Assembly: GCA_028284605.1 (NCBI GenBank)
Contig: JANQRL010000033.1
Span: forward strand, 1 to 64,000
Reading direction: 5' to 3'
Source of the DNA: Paracoccaceae bacterium
GTDB lineage: Bacteria > Pseudomonadota > Alphaproteobacteria > Rhodobacterales > Rhodobacteraceae
Length of the DNA stretch: 64,000 nucleotides
The notes beneath the pieces were generated by a model, which was not told the origin of the DNA, ran no database searches, and was given only the letters and a program-made list of their open reading frames with translations. Position 1 is the first letter of the stretch; every line of letters begins with the position of its first letter. The translations under genes and the position numbers were made by a program. Shown here one piece after another: positions 43,226 through 53,187 of the stretch.

Positions 43226-44830
43226 GTGTCGGACGACAAGGGTCGGATGAACCCTGACTTCACGCTGAAACACCAGGGCATCGACGGCTACGCCACCGCC
43301 TTCTACAACCTCACCGAGCCGGACCTCGTGGCCCATGCGCTGGCCCGCAAGGAGGGCGAGCTTGGCATCGGCGGGACGCTTCTGGTGACCACCGGCAAGT
43401 TCACCGGACGCTCGCCGAAGGACAAGCATATCGTCGTCTCGCCGACGACCGAGGACAATGTCTGGTGGGAGCGCAACGCCCGGATGGAGCGCGGCGCCTT
43501 CGACCGGCTCCGCGCCGACATGATGGACTATGCGGCCGGCAAGGACCTCTACGTGCAGGACCTCTATGGCGGCGCCGACCCACGCTACCGGATCAATGTC
43601 CGCATCGTGTCGGAACTGACCTGGCACAACCTCTTCATCCGCCACCTGCTGATCCGGCCGGAGCGGGCGGAGCTCGACAGCTTCACCGCCGATTTCACCA
43701 TCGTCAACCTGCCCGGCTTCTTCGCCGATCCGGAACGGCATGGCTGCCGGACCGAGACGGTGATCGCCATCGATTTCGACCGCAAGCTGGTGCTGGTCGC
43801 CGGCACCGAATATGCCGGCGAGAACAAGAAGGGCGTCTTCACGCTGCTGAACTATCTGCTGCCCGAGCGCGACGTGATGCCGATGCATTGCTCGGCCAAT
43901 CACGCCAAGGGCAATCCCATCGACTCGGCGATCTTCTTCGGCCTGTCGGGCACCGGCAAGACCACGCTCTCCGCCGATCCCGACCGCACCCTGGTGGGCG
44001 ATGACGAACACGGCTGGTCCGATACCGGCGTCTTCAATTTCGAGGGCGGCTGCTATGCCAAGACGATCAGCCTCTCGCCCAAGGCCGAGCCGGAGATCTA
44101 CGCCGCGACCTTCAAGTTCTCCACCGTCATCGAGAACATGGTCTACGACGCCGAGACCAAGGAGCTCGATTTCGAGGATGACAGCCTGACCGCCAATATG
44201 CGCGCGGCCTATCCGATGCATTACATCTCGAACTCGTCGGATGACGGCGTGGCCGGGCATCCGAAGAACGTGGTGATGCTGACCTGCGATGCCTTCGGGG
44301 TGATGCCGCCCATCGCCCGGCTGACCCCGGCGCAGGCGATGTATCATTTCCTCTCCGGCTTCACCTCGAAAGCCGCCGGCACCGAGCGTGGCGTGACCGA
44401 GCCGGAGCCGACCTTCTCCACCTGTTTCGGCGCCCCGTTCCTGCCGCGCCGGCCGGAGATCTACGGCCAGATCCTGCGCGACAAGATCGCCCGCTACGGC
44501 TCCACCTGCTGGCTGGTCAATACCGGATGGACCGGCGGCGCCTACGGTACCGGAGAGCGGATGCCGATCCAGGCCACCCGCGCCCTGCTCACCGCCGCGC
44601 TCGACGGATCGCTGGAGAACCGGACCTTCCGCAAGGACACCCATTTCGGCTTCGAGGTGCCGGTGACGGTGCCCGGCGTCGATGGCAGCCTCCTGGACCC
44701 GCGCAGCACCTGGGCCGATCCGGAAGCCTATGACCGGGCGGCGGCGAAGCTCGTCGACATGTTCGCCGAGAATTTCGAGCAGTTCCTGCCTTATATCGAC
44801 AACGACGTGCGCGCGGTGATGATCGGCTAG
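43226..44830 (+). CDS. pckA: Phosphoenolpyruvate carboxykinase (ATP)
   Basis: A 534-residue ATP-type Pck[15 protein letters not shown] is near residue 60, the P-loop [14 protein letters not shown] near 240, [12 protein letters not shown] near 270, and [15 protein letters not shown] near 440. It makes PEP from oxaloacetate, the entry to gluconeogenesis when growing on the acids produced by catabolic islands like the two around it. I use GTG 43226 because GGAGG lies 7 bp upstream; ATG 43202 is possible. Its 3' end overlaps the convergent hydroxylase gene by 4 bp. Confidence 0.96.
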   Translation: MSDDKGRMNPDFTLKHQGIDGYATAFYNLTEPDLVAHALARKEGELGIGGTLLVTTGKFTGRSPKDKHIVVSPTTEDNVWWERNARMERGAFDRLRADMMDYAAGKDLYVQDLYGGADPRYRINVRIVSELTWHNLFIRHLLIRPERAELDSFTADFTIVNLPGFFADPERHGCRTETVIAIDFDRKLVLVAGTEYAGENKKGVFTLLNYLLPERDVMPMHCSANHAKGNPIDSAIFFGLSGTGKTTLSADPDRTLVGDDEHGWSDTGVFNFEGGCYAKTISLSPKAEPEIYAATFKFSTVIENMVYDAETKELDFEDDSLTANMRAAYPMHYISNSSDDGVAGHPKNVVMLTCDAFGVMPPIARLTPAQAMYHFLSGFTSKAAGTERGVTEPEPTFSTCFGAPFLPRRPEIYGQILRDKIARYGSTCWLVNTGWTGGAYGTGERMPIQATRALLTAALDGSLENRTFRKDTHFGFEVPVTVPGVDGSLLDPRSTWADPEAYDRAAAKLVDMFAENFEQFLPYIDNDVRAVMIG

Positions 44831-46929
44831 GCGCTGAGCGCCGCGATCACCGCGTCGCGGGTGATCGGCAGCCGGGTGACCCGGACACCGACCGCCTGCC
44901 GCACCGCATTGGCCAAGGCCGCCGCCGTCGGGCCTTGCGAAATCTCGCCGGCGCCGAGCGGCGCCTCTTCGGGGCGGTCGATAAGATCGACGCGCAGCCG
45001 CGGCACCTCGCTGAAGCGCAGGATCGGGTAGTCGAGCCAGGAGTTGTCGGCGACCGCCGCCCCGTCGAACTGCACCGCCTCCTTCAACGTCCAACTGATC
45101 GACTGCACGATGCCGCCCTCGATCTGGTTCCTGGCGCCGTCGGGGCTGACGACCTCGCCGATATCGGCGACGGCGACCGCATCGGTGACCCTGATCTGGT
45201 CGTCCAGTTCGACCCGCGCCAGAACCCCGCAATAGCCCGAACTCCCCTTGTAGCGGGCAAAGCCGAGGCCCCAGCCTGTCGCCTCCGGCATGTCTGCGGC
45301 ACGCGCCGCGCGGGTCTCCTCCTCCAGCCGTTCGAGGACCGCCCGGGCGCGCGGGTCTTCGAGATGCCGCAGGCGGAACGCGAACGGGTCCTCGCCGATC
45401 CGCGCGGCAATCTCGTCGATGCAGGATTCGATGGCCAGCACATTGGTGAACGCCCCCAGCGAACGCAGCGAGGAGGTCCGATAAGGCAGATCGTAGACCA
45501 GGCGCTTGCGGACCCGCACATTGCCGACATCGTAGCCCGGCACCGCGTTGCGGTCGGCGCCGCCGCCGCGGGTCGCGGGGATGTCCTTCGACGGCGCTGG
45601 CGGCACCGGATCGGCCAGATAGGCAGCCGCGCGCAGATTGGGCGTGCCGCCGGCGCTCGGGCGATGGGCATGGGGCGGGGAATTGACCACGATATCCATG
45701 GCTTTGATCCGCCGTTCCGGCCCGAGCAGCGCCCGCACCCGCGTGACCATCGCCGGTCCCATCGGCGCGGCGCGGAACTCGTCAGCCCGCGACCAGACCA
45801 CTTTCACGGGCCGGCCCGGCACCGCGCGCGCCATTAGCACGGCGTCGAAAGCGGCATCGTCGGCGCCGTTATGGCCGTAGCAGCCGGCGCCGGGGCGGTG
45901 GATCACGGTGATCTGGTCCTCCGGCTTGCGCAGCGCCATCGCGATGGCCTTGCGCAGCGGAAACACCCCCTGGGCTTGCGACCAGACCGTCACAGCGTCG
46001 CCCTCCCAGAGCGCCACGGCGGCGGCCGGGCCGATGGAGGCGTGGAAGAGATAGGGACGCGACACCTCGACCTCGTGCCAGTCGCCGTCATTACGGTTGA
46101 AACTGCCGGTCTCGAACACCGTCTCCGCCGGCGCCTCGGAGCGGGCGATGGCCCCCACCGGGTCGCCGACTTCTGCCGTGTCGCTGGCCCAGTCCCCTTG
46201 CGCCCGCGCCCACTCGCCGGCCCGCTGGGCGGCCAGCGGGCTGGTCGCGAGCACGCCGACAAAGGAGCCATCGCGGACGACCTCGACGACGCCGGAGCGC
46301 CGCGCGAGCGCGTCGAGATCGAGCGACATCAGCGCCGCGTCCATATGCGGCGGATGCACCGGCGCGCCGAACAGCATGCCCGGACGCTCCATGTCATGGA
46401 CAAAGGGCGCCGCGGTGAGGCGCTCCTTCAGATCGATGCGCGGCAGGTCGCGCGCCCGGCGCTCCTCGGGTCGTCTGAGCCGGGCGTGATCGGCGATCTG
46501 CGCCGACAGATCGACCCGCCCCGCCAGCCCGGCGGCGGTGAGGCCGGTCGCGGCGCCATCCCGCAGAACCGCGCCCTCCACGATGTCCAGCTCGGCAAGC
46601 TCCGGGCGCGGCGAGAGCGCCTGGGCCGCCGCCCGCAGGATCAGGTGCCGCAGGGCCGAGGCCGCCCAGCGCAGCGCCTGCCCGCCCTGGCTCACCGACA
46701 TCGAACCCACCGTATAGCCTTCGTTCGGGGTCCGGTCGGTGCGCGCGGGGACCAGCGCGATCGCCTCCGGTGCCACCCCAAGCTCGTCCGCCGCCATCTG
46801 GGCCAGCGCCGTCAGATTGCCCTGCCCCAGCTCGACCCGGCCGGTATAGAACGTGATCCCGGCATCCACCGCGACCCAATCGCCCAAGAGCGGCGCATCG
46901 TTCAGCGGCGCCGGCGGATTGCCCGGCAT
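44827..46929 (-). CDS. Molybdopterin-dependent hydroxylase large subunit (IorB type)
   Basis: A 700-residue xanthine-oxidase-family Moco subunit. The N-terminus starts with [19 protein letters not shown], ahead of the hammerhead domain (near [19 protein letters not shown]), the permuted order seen in isoquinoline 1-oxidoreductase beta subunits. The C-terminal [11 protein letters not shown] carries the catalytic Glu. No cytochrome domain is attached and no FAD subunit lies nearby, so electrons leave through the 2Fe-2S subunit to an unknown acceptor. It ends the ten-gene LacI-controlled operon. N-heterocycle or aldehyde hydroxylation is likely; the substrate is unknown. Confidence 0.88.
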   Translation of the reverse strand: MPGNPPAPLNDAPLLGDWVAVDAGITFYTGRVELGQGNLTALAQMAADELGVAPEAIALVPARTDRTPNEGYTVGSMSVSQGGQALRWAASALRHLILRAAAQALSPRPELAELDIVEGAVLRDGAATGLTAAGLAGRVDLSAQIADHARLRRPEERRARDLPRIDLKERLTAAPFVHDMERPGMLFGAPVHPPHMDAALMSLDLDALARRSGVVEVVRDGSFVGVLATSPLAAQRAGEWARAQGDWASDTAEVGDPVGAIARSEAPAETVFETGSFNRNDGDWHEVEVSRPYLFHASIGPAAAVALWEGDAVTVWSQAQGVFPLRKAIAMALRKPEDQITVIHRPGAGCYGHNGADDAAFDAVLMARAVPGRPVKVVWSRADEFRAAPMGPAMVTRVRALLGPERRIKAMDIVVNSPPHAHRPSAGGTPNLRAAAYLADPVPPAPSKDIPATRGGGADRNAVPGYDVGNVRVRKRLVYDLPYRTSSLRSLGAFTNVLAIESCIDEIAARIGEDPFAFRLRHLEDPRARAVLERLEEETRAARAADMPEATGWGLGFARYKGSSGYCGVLARVELDDQIRVTDAVAVADIGEVVSPDGARNQIEGGIVQSISWTLKEAVQFDGAAVADNSWLDYPILRFSEVPRLRVDLIDRPEEAPLGAGEISQGPTAAALANAVRQAVGVRVTRLPITRDAVIAALSA

Positions 46930-47414
46930 CACGTCGCCCCCGCCATCTCACGCGCCGCCTGCTCCACCGCGTCGAGGATGCGGTGATGGGCGCCGCAGCG
47001 GCAAAGATTGGCGTCGAGCGCCTCGGCGATCCGGCGCCGATCCGCGGCTGGTTCGGTCTCGAGCAGCGCCTTCGCCGCCATCAGAATCCCCGGCAGGCAA
47101 TAGCCGCATTGCCCCGCCTGGCGGGCGAGAAAGGCATCGAGCAGCGGGTGCGGCGGGTCCGAGAGCAGCCCCTCGGCGGTCTCGATCCGGGCGCCCTCGA
47201 GTTCTCCGAGCGGCAGGTCGCAGGACAGCCCCGCCTCGCCGTCGACGACCACGGTACAGGCGCCGCAAGTGCCCTGGCCGCAGCCGAACCGGGTCGCCTT
47301 CAACCCCAGATCCTCGCGCAGCACGTCAAGCAGCGGCCGGTCCGGATCGCCGGCAATCCGGACCGGTCGGCCATTGACCGTCAACGCGACCCCCGGCTCC
47401 TCGGTTCGGGCCAT
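46929..47414 (-). CDS. (2Fe-2S)-binding subunit of Moco hydroxylase
   Basis: A 161-residue CoxS/IorA-type protein with two clusters: the plant-ferredoxin-like GCGQGTCGACTVVVD and the helical one CGYCLPG followed by LCRCGAHHRI. It overlaps the Moco subunit start (TGATG), so the two form one enzyme. It passes electrons from the molybdenum site. Confidence 0.93.
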   Translation of the reverse strand: MARTEEPGVALTVNGRPVRIAGDPDRPLLDVLREDLGLKATRFGCGQGTCGACTVVVDGEAGLSCDLPLGELEGARIETAEGLLSDPPHPLLDAFLARQAGQCGYCLPGILMAAKALLETEPAADRRRIAEALDANLCRCGAHHRILDAVEQAAREMAGAT

Positions 47415-47417
47415 GCG

Positions 47418-48302
47418 CTAGATCAGCATCCGCCTGGGATCGGCGAGCAGATCGGCGTAGCGGCGCAGGAACCGCGCCGCCTCGGCGCCGTTGATCACCC
47501 GGTGATCGTAGGTCAGATCGAGCGGCAGCATCAGCGCCGGCTCGAACGCCGCCCCGGTCCATTTCGGCCGGATCTCGGCCCGGGTGATCCCGAGGATCGC
47601 CAGTTCCGGCGGGTTGATGATCGGGGTGAACCCCTCGCCGCCGATCCCGCCGAGGGACGAGACGGTCATCGACGCGCCGCCCATCTCATCGGGGCGCAAC
47701 TTGCGCGCCTTCGCCCGGGCCGCGAGATCGGCGATGTCCTCTGCGATCCGGGCAACGCCTTTGCGGTCGGCATCCCGGATCACCGGCACGACAAGGCCGT
47801 ATTCGGTGTCCGCCGCCATGCCGATATGGACGTAGTCCTTCAGGATCAGCCGGTCGCCCTCGGCGCTGAGCGAGGCGTTGACCTTCGGAAACTCGCGCAA
47901 GACGCGGGCCAGCGCCTTGATGTGGAAGGCGAGCCCGGTGAGCTTCACGCCCCGGGCCTGCGAGTCCGCCTTCATCGATGCGCGGAACTCCTCCAGCGCG
48001 GTCACATCGGCGCTGTCGTGATGGGTCACCGCCGGGATCACGGACGCCGCCACACTCAGGTTGCGCGCGGCAAGGCGCGCGAACCGGCTCAACGGCTCTT
48101 CCCGCACCGGGCCCCATTCGGAATGATCGACCCGCCAGAGCGCGTTGTCCGCCGGTGCCGGCGGCGGCGCCCCTGCCCCGCCCCGGTCGAGGTCTTCGCG
48201 CGCGATGGTCTGGCGGCCGAGATCGCGGGCCAGCCTTTCGAGATCGATCCCGTTGCGCGCCGCCATGGCGCGGACCGAGGGGCTGGCGATCACATCGGAC
48301 AT
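47418..48302 (-). CDS. 2-oxo acid dehydrogenase E2-like acyltransferase without lipoyl domain
   Basis: A 294-residue protein made of a peripheral-subunit-binding domain (SPSVRAMAARNGIDLERLAR, residues 7-26) and a full catalytic domain ending with YDHRVINGAEAARFL, which holds the active-site His. No lipoyl domain is present. A separate gene at 49776 in the same operon carries two lipoyl domains but a degenerate catalytic part, so the two may together be one E2. I use ATG 48302 behind GAGGGG. Confidence 0.85.
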   Translation of the reverse strand: MSDVIASPSVRAMAARNGIDLERLARDLGRQTIAREDLDRGGAGAPPPAPADNALWRVDHSEWGPVREEPLSRFARLAARNLSVAASVIPAVTHHDSADVTALEEFRASMKADSQARGVKLTGLAFHIKALARVLREFPKVNASLSAEGDRLILKDYVHIGMAADTEYGLVVPVIRDADRKGVARIAEDIADLAARAKARKLRPDEMGGASMTVSSLGGIGGEGFTPIINPPELAILGITRAEIRPKWTGAAFEPALMLPLDLTYDHRVINGAEAARFLRRYADLLADPRRMLI

Positions 48303-48307
48303 GCCCC

Positions 48308-49765
48308 TCACCAGCTCGCGGAGATGTACTGCGTTTCCATGAATTCCAGCATACCCTCATGGCCGCCCTCGCGGCCAAGCCCGGATTGCTTGGTGCCGCC
48401 GAACGGCGCCGCGGGGTCGGAAACAAGACCCCGGTTCAGCCCCACCATGCCGAAGTCGAGCTTCTCGCAGACCTGCATGCCGCGCCGCATGTCCTCGGTG
48501 AAGACATAGGCGACGAGGCCGTACTCGGTGTCGTTGGCGCGGTCGATGACCTCGGCCTCGTCGCGGAAGGTCTGGATCGCAGCCACCGGGCCGAAGATCT
48601 CGTCGCGCACGCAATCGGCGCTGTCCGGCACCCCCGAAAGCACGGTCGGCGTGTAGAAGAAACCGGGCCGGTTCGGCGTCGACCCGCCGCATTCCAGTGT
48701 CGCGCCCTTCGCCACCGCGTCGGCGACGAACTCCGCCACCTTGTCGCGGGTCTCGGCATTGACCAGCGGCCCGACATCGACGCCCGGATCGGTGCCGTCG
48801 CCGACCGTGAGCGCCGCCATCCGCTCGGTCAGCCGCCGTGTAAAGCTGCGTGCCACGTCCTCATGCACATAAATCCGGTTCGCGGCGGTGCAGGCTTCGC
48901 CGAGATTACGCATCTTGGCCAGCATCGTGCCCTCGACCGCGGTCTCGATATCGGCATCCTCGAAGACGATGCAGGGCGCGTTGCCGCCCAGTTCCATCGC
49001 CGGTTTCAGCACCTGATCCGCCGCCGAATGCAGCAGGATCCGGCCCACCGCGGTCGATCCGGTGAACGAGATTACCCGGACCCGGGGATCGAGCAGCATG
49101 TGATCGACCATCGGCCCGGTCTTGCGCGACGGCAGCACGTTGACGAGCCCCTTCGGCACCCCCGCCTCTTCGAGAAGCGGCATCAGCGCGAGCATCGTGA
49201 GCGGGGTCTCCGAAGCCGGCTTGATCACCACGCCGCAGCCCGCCGCCAGCGCCGGGGCGATCTTTCGCGTGCCCATCGCCGCCGGGTAGTTCCACGGCGT
49301 CACCAGCACGGCGAGCCCGGCGGGCTTGTGCTGAACGATGATCCGCGCACCCGAGGCCGGGGCATGGGCGATGATACCGTCGGCGCGCACCGCCTCCTCG
49401 GCGAACCAGCGAAAGAACTCGGCGGCGTAGGTCGCCTCGCCCACCGCATCGGCCCGCGCCTTGCCGTTTTCCAGGGTGATCAGATGAGCGAATTCGTCGA
49501 GCCGCGCGGTCATCAACTCCCATGCCTTGCGCAGAACCTCGGAGCGGTCGCGCGGGGTCCGCGCCGCCCAGTCGGCCATCGCCGTGGCGGCGGCGTCGAG
49601 GGCGGCATCGGCATCCTCGATCTCGGCGGAGGCGACGGAGGCCAGCACCTCCTCGGTGGCCGGGTTCAGGATGTTGAACCGCTCCCCGGCGGCGCCCTCG
49701 CGCCATTCCCCGCCGATCCAGAGATTGGTCGGTGCCAGTTCAAAATTCGGTCGTGGCGAGTTCAT
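48308..49765 (-). CDS. Succinate-semialdehyde-dehydrogenase-like ALDH
   Basis: A 485-residue aldehyde dehydrogenase of the GabD type: LVTPWNYPAAMGTRKIAPAL, FTGSTAVGRIL, ELGGNAPCIVFEDAD (general base Glu) and NLGEACTAANRIYV with the catalytic Cys. The C-terminal GLNRGLVSDPAAPFGGTKQSG is typical of SSADH. It sits inside the 2-oxo-acid-dehydrogenase block, 5 bp before the E2-like gene. It probably oxidises a C4-C5 semialdehyde intermediate. It is distinct from the ALDH at 26735. Confidence 0.9.
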   Translation of the reverse strand: MNSPRPNFELAPTNLWIGGEWREGAAGERFNILNPATEEVLASVASAEIEDADAALDAAATAMADWAARTPRDRSEVLRKAWELMTARLDEFAHLITLENGKARADAVGEATYAAEFFRWFAEEAVRADGIIAHAPASGARIIVQHKPAGLAVLVTPWNYPAAMGTRKIAPALAAGCGVVIKPASETPLTMLALMPLLEEAGVPKGLVNVLPSRKTGPMVDHMLLDPRVRVISFTGSTAVGRILLHSAADQVLKPAMELGGNAPCIVFEDADIETAVEGTMLAKMRNLGEACTAANRIYVHEDVARSFTRRLTERMAALTVGDGTDPGVDVGPLVNAETRDKVAEFVADAVAKGATLECGGSTPNRPGFFYTPTVLSGVPDSADCVRDEIFGPVAAIQTFRDEAEVIDRANDTEYGLVAYVFTEDMRRGMQVCEKLDFGMVGLNRGLVSDPAAPFGGTKQSGLGREGGHEGMLEFMETQYISASW

Positions 49766-49775
49766 CTGAGGCCCC

Positions 49776-51116
49776 CTAGAGCAAGTGCCGCAGCGGCTCC
49801 CGGAGCCGCCCGGCGAGTTCCGACAGAAGGTGAAGACAGTCCGGCGCCGTCATCGCGGGATCGGCGCATTCGAGCGTCAGGACGATGCGGCCGCCGCTGG
49901 TGCCGAGGCTGATCACCGGATGCGCCGCCGCGCCCAAGGCGACCTGGGCCAGACCCAGATCGCGGACATCGCGGAGGATGAGGTCCGGCACGGCCGCGTC
50001 GGTCCGGGTCACCTCGGACAGCGCGCGGCCCGTGACCGCGTAGCTCGCAATCGTCGGCCCGCGCTCGACGGCGACAATGGCCGTCTCCCGGCCGAGCGCA
50101 GCGGCGGCGAAGCCGGCAAGCAGGGCCGCCGGATCGGTCAGACCGGCCTCCGTCGCTGCCCAGGCCGCGAAGGCGTCGAATGTGTCGCTCGACACCTCCG
50201 CGGTCAGCACCCGTGTCGCGCCGCCGCTGCCACGGCGGGTCAGAAAGCCCTCGACATCGGCCGCGTGGATTGGCGGCCGGGTGCCGGATCGCGCGATGAC
50301 CGCCAGATCGATGCCCGCCTCCAGGGCGAGCCGGCGCGCCTTGGGCGAGGCGAGGATGCGGCCATCGACGACAGGGGCCGCCCGCGGCCTGGGGAATTCA
50401 GCGTCAGCGGACTTGGCAATGGCGGCCGCGGGCTCCGGCGCCGGTTCGGGTGCCGCGGGGGCATCCGCGTGAACCGCCGGAACCGGCGCGGCTGCGGCGC
50501 CCCGGCGCATCGGTTCGGCCACCGGCGCCTCGGTCAGGATCGCGATGGTCTCGCCCGTCGGCACCTCATCGCCCGGCTCGGCCAGGAGCGCCGCGAGATA
50601 GCCGTCGGCCCCGGCAGGCACCTCCATCGTGCTCTTGTCGGTCTCCACCTCGAAGAGCGGATCGTCCGCCGCGACCTTCGCGCCCGGTTCCACGAGCCAG
50701 ACGACCAGAAGCCCGCTATCCTGCGCCATGCCAAGCACCGGCATGATTACCCGATGCCCATCCGGCACTGCGCCCGGAGCGTCCGGTTCTTCGGGTGTTT
50801 CCTGAATCTGCGGTTCCTCGGGCGCGCCCGGAGGCGCCGGCTCGACATCCTCGACAGACGGCGCCGGTACCGCCCCGGCGACATCGGCGATCCGGGCGAT
50901 CACCTCGCCCACCGGCACATCCTGGCCCTCCGCTGCCGTCACATCGGCGAGAAAGCCGGCGCCCGCCGCCTCGACCTCCATCGTCGCCTTGTCGGTCTCG
51001 ACCTCGAAGAGCACATCGCCCTCGGCCACCTCATCCCCCGGCCTCTTGTGCCAGGCCACGATCACGCCGCTGTCCTGCGCCATGCCCAGCGCCGGCATGA
51101 TGACGTCAAGCGGCAT
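49776..51116 (-). CDS. E2-like protein with two lipoyl domains and degenerate catalytic domain
   Basis: A 446-residue protein. Two lipoyl domains each have the modified Lys: VETDKATMEVEAAG near residue 43 and VETDKSTMEVPAG near residue 162. A peripheral-subunit-binding segment follows (ILASPKARRLALEAGIDLAVI). The C-terminal roughly 190 residues look like a reduced acyltransferase domain but lack the DHRVxxG active-site motif. It overlaps E1beta by 11 bp. It most likely carries acyl groups for the separate catalytic E2 at 47418. Confidence 0.85.
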   Translation of the reverse strand: MPLDVIMPALGMAQDSGVIVAWHKRPGDEVAEGDVLFEVETDKATMEVEAAGAGFLADVTAAEGQDVPVGEVIARIADVAGAVPAPSVEDVEPAPPGAPEEPQIQETPEEPDAPGAVPDGHRVIMPVLGMAQDSGLLVVWLVEPGAKVAADDPLFEVETDKSTMEVPAGADGYLAALLAEPGDEVPTGETIAILTEAPVAEPMRRGAAAAPVPAVHADAPAAPEPAPEPAAAIAKSADAEFPRPRAAPVVDGRILASPKARRLALEAGIDLAVIARSGTRPPIHAADVEGFLTRRGSGGATRVLTAEVSSDTFDAFAAWAATEAGLTDPAALLAGFAAAALGRETAIVAVERGPTIASYAVTGRALSEVTRTDAAVPDLILRDVRDLGLAQVALGAAAHPVISLGTSGGRIVLTLECADPAMTAPDCLHLLSELAGRLREPLRHLL

Positions 51117-52101
51117 GTATCAGCTCGCCGGCACAGAGCAGCCGCGCCTTTTCCGCCACCAGATCCGGCGTCGGAACCGTCAGATCCTCAAGCGCCGGCG
51201 AGAACGGGACCGGCACATCCATCGCGCCGAGCCGCAGCACCGGGGCGTCGAGATGGTAGAACGCCTTTTCGTTGAGCCGGCTGGCGATCTCTGCGGTCAC
51301 GCCGAAGCTCTGGTGCCCCTCATCGACGACGATGGCGCGCGAGGTCTTCCGGGCGGAGGCGAGCAGCGTCGCCTCATCGAGCGGCACGATGCTGCGCGGG
51401 TCGATCACCTCGGCCGAGATCCCCTCCGCCGCCAGCACCTCCGCCGCCTGCTGACAGACCTGGACCATCGAGGAGGTGCCGATCAGCGTGACGTCGGAGC
51501 CTTCGCGCAGGACCTGCGCCTCGCCGAGGGGGATCAGGTATTCCTCCTCCGGCACCGGCGCCTTGTCCTGATACATCAGCTTGTCCTCGAAGATCACCAC
51601 CGGGTTGTCGTCGCGGATCGCCGATTTCATCAGCCCCTTGGCCTCATAGGCCGAGGACGGCATCGCCACTTTCAGCCCCGGGATATGAGCCACCAGGGCA
51701 TGGAGCGACTGGCTGTGCTGGGCCGCCGAGCGCCGGGTGGCGCCGAGATTGGTGCGCACCACGAGCGGCACGTTGAGTTTGCCGCCGGACATGTAATGGG
51801 TCTTCGCCGCCTGATTGCAGAGCTGATCCATGATCAGAAACAGGAAGTCGCCGAACATCACATCGACCACCGGCCGCATGCCTGTCATCGCCGCGCCGAC
51901 CGCGACCCCCATGAAACCGGGCTCGGCGATGGGCGTGTCGATCACCCGCGCGGTGCCGAACTCCTCCACGAGGCCCGAGAGCACCTTGAACGGGGTGCCG
52001 GCCTCGGCCACGTCCTCGCCAAGGATGAAGACCCGGTCGTCGCGGCGCATCTCCTCGGCGAGCGCTTCGTTGACGGCGGCGGAGAGGGTGATTTCACGCA
52101 T
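51106..52101 (-). CDS. 2-oxo acid (acetoin-type) dehydrogenase E1 component beta subunit
   Basis: A 331-residue transketolase-like protein beginning REITLSAAVNEALAEEM, with FILGEDVAEAGTPFK, IDTPIAEPGFMGVAVGAAM and the C-terminal half with GTSSMVQVCQQAAEVLAAEG and IDPRSIVPLD. The pattern fits AcoB/PdhB. It pairs with E1alpha (3-bp gap). The substrate, whether pyruvate, acetoin or a branched 2-oxo acid, cannot be fixed. Confidence 0.92.
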   Translation of the reverse strand: MREITLSAAVNEALAEEMRRDDRVFILGEDVAEAGTPFKVLSGLVEEFGTARVIDTPIAEPGFMGVAVGAAMTGMRPVVDVMFGDFLFLIMDQLCNQAAKTHYMSGGKLNVPLVVRTNLGATRRSAAQHSQSLHALVAHIPGLKVAMPSSAYEAKGLMKSAIRDDNPVVIFEDKLMYQDKAPVPEEEYLIPLGEAQVLREGSDVTLIGTSSMVQVCQQAAEVLAAEGISAEVIDPRSIVPLDEATLLASARKTSRAIVVDEGHQSFGVTAEIASRLNEKAFYHLDAPVLRLGAMDVPVPFSPALEDLTVPTPDLVAEKARLLCAGELIHAA

Positions 52102-52104
52102 CGC

Positions 52105-53115
52105 TCAGATCCTCGCCTCGGTGGCGTGGGGTATGTCGGTGAAGACATGCATGTCGACCTCCGCCACATCCGGATAGGGCGCGGCGAGCGCGTATTCGAC
52201 CGCCGCCGCCGCCTCGGCCCGGATGTCCTTCTGCACCGCGTCAAGCTCGTCCTTGGAGGCGATCCCCTCGGCCACCAGCCAGTCCTGAAGGATGGTGATC
52301 GGGTCGCGCTCCGACTTCCAATGCGCCTCCTCGTCCTTCGGGCGGTAGTATTCGCGGTTGATGTCGCCGACATGGTGGCCGTGATAGCGGTAGGTCGTCA
52401 GTTCGAGGAAGAACGGCCCCTCGCCCTTGCGGCAGCGCTCCACCAAGTCGGTGGCAAGCTTGTTGACCGCGAGCACGTCCTGCCCGTCGACCCGATGCGC
52501 CTCGATCCCGAACGCCTGGGCCCGCGCCAGAATGTCCCCGGCGGCGATCTCGTCGGTCCGGGTGTATTCGGAATAGCCGTTGTTCTCGCAGGCATAGATC
52601 ACCGGCAGCGTCCAGAGCGCGGCCATGTTCATGACCTCGTACATCAGGCCCTGCGCGGTGGCGCCATCGCCGAAGAAACAGACGGTCACATCGTCGGAGC
52701 CTTGCATCTTCGCGCGCAGGGCGGAGCCGGTGGCGATGCCCATTGAGCCGCCGACGATCGCATTGGCTCCGAGATTGCCGTTCGACTGGTCGGCGATATG
52801 CATCGAGCCGCCCTTGCCCCGGCAATAGCCCTCTTCCTTGCCGAGCAACTCGCAGAACATCTCTCTGAACGCGGCGCCCTTGGCCACGCAATGGCCATGC
52901 CCGCGATGGGTCGAGGTGATCTTGTCGGAGGGGGTCAGCGCCTCGCAGATCCCGACCGCGACCGCCTCCTGACCGGAGTACATATGGGTCAGCCCCGGCA
53001 TCTTCGCCGAGAGGTAGAGCTGGTTGGCGTTTTCCTCGAAGGCGCGGATGCGCACCATCTGCCGGAACATGCGCAGGTAGTCTTCGGTGTTGGATGTCGT
53101 CTTTGCGGGGCTCAT
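52105..53115 (-). CDS. 2-oxo acid (acetoin-type) dehydrogenase E1 component alpha subunit
   Basis: A 336-residue TPP-binding subunit: MVRIRAFEENANQLY at the start, THRGHGHCVAKG, GGSMHIADQSNGNLGANAIV, and the TPP motif FFGDGATAQG with the Asn pair in CENNGYSEYT. This is the AcoA pattern. The start at 53115 has no good ribosome binding site and directly follows a 15-bp tandem repeat. Translation may be set by that unusual leader. Confidence 0.92.
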   Translation of the reverse strand: MSPAKTTSNTEDYLRMFRQMVRIRAFEENANQLYLSAKMPGLTHMYSGQEAVAVGICEALTPSDKITSTHRGHGHCVAKGAAFREMFCELLGKEEGYCRGKGGSMHIADQSNGNLGANAIVGGSMGIATGSALRAKMQGSDDVTVCFFGDGATAQGLMYEVMNMAALWTLPVIYACENNGYSEYTRTDEIAAGDILARAQAFGIEAHRVDGQDVLAVNKLATDLVERCRKGEGPFFLELTTYRYHGHHVGDINREYYRPKDEEAHWKSERDPITILQDWLVAEGIASKDELDAVQKDIRAEAAAAVEYALAAPYPDVAEVDMHVFTDIPHATEARI

Positions 53116-53145
53116 GGATACAGGGCTCTTGGATACGGGGCTCTT
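53116..53145. repeat. Tandem 15-bp repeat abutting the E1alpha start codon
   Basis: GGATACAGGGCTCTT (53116-53130) and GGATACGGGGCTCTT (53131-53145) are adjacent copies with one difference. Read on the gene strand they are AAGAGCCCnGTATCC twice, and the first ten bases of the gene (ATGAGCCCCG) look like a third copy. The repeat replaces the usual ribosome binding site. Confidence 0.8.
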
Positions 53146-53154
53146 GCGAAAAGC

Positions 53155-53176
53155 GCCCGGACCCGAGGGCCCGGGC
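53155..53176 (-). terminator. Hairpin between M24 and E1alpha genes
   Basis: On the minus-strand transcript GCCCGGGC pairs with GTCCGGGC (one G-U), with a short loop, and is followed by GCTTTTCG. It is a candidate partial terminator separating the M24 gene from the dehydrogenase block. Confidence 0.5.
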
Positions 53177-53187
53177 AGTCAGGGAGG

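Noticed and set aside
44827-46929. Carbon monoxide dehydrogenase CoxL
   Set aside because: The domain order is the permuted IorB type, the CoxL active-site loop is not visible, and no CoxM flavoprotein subunit is present.
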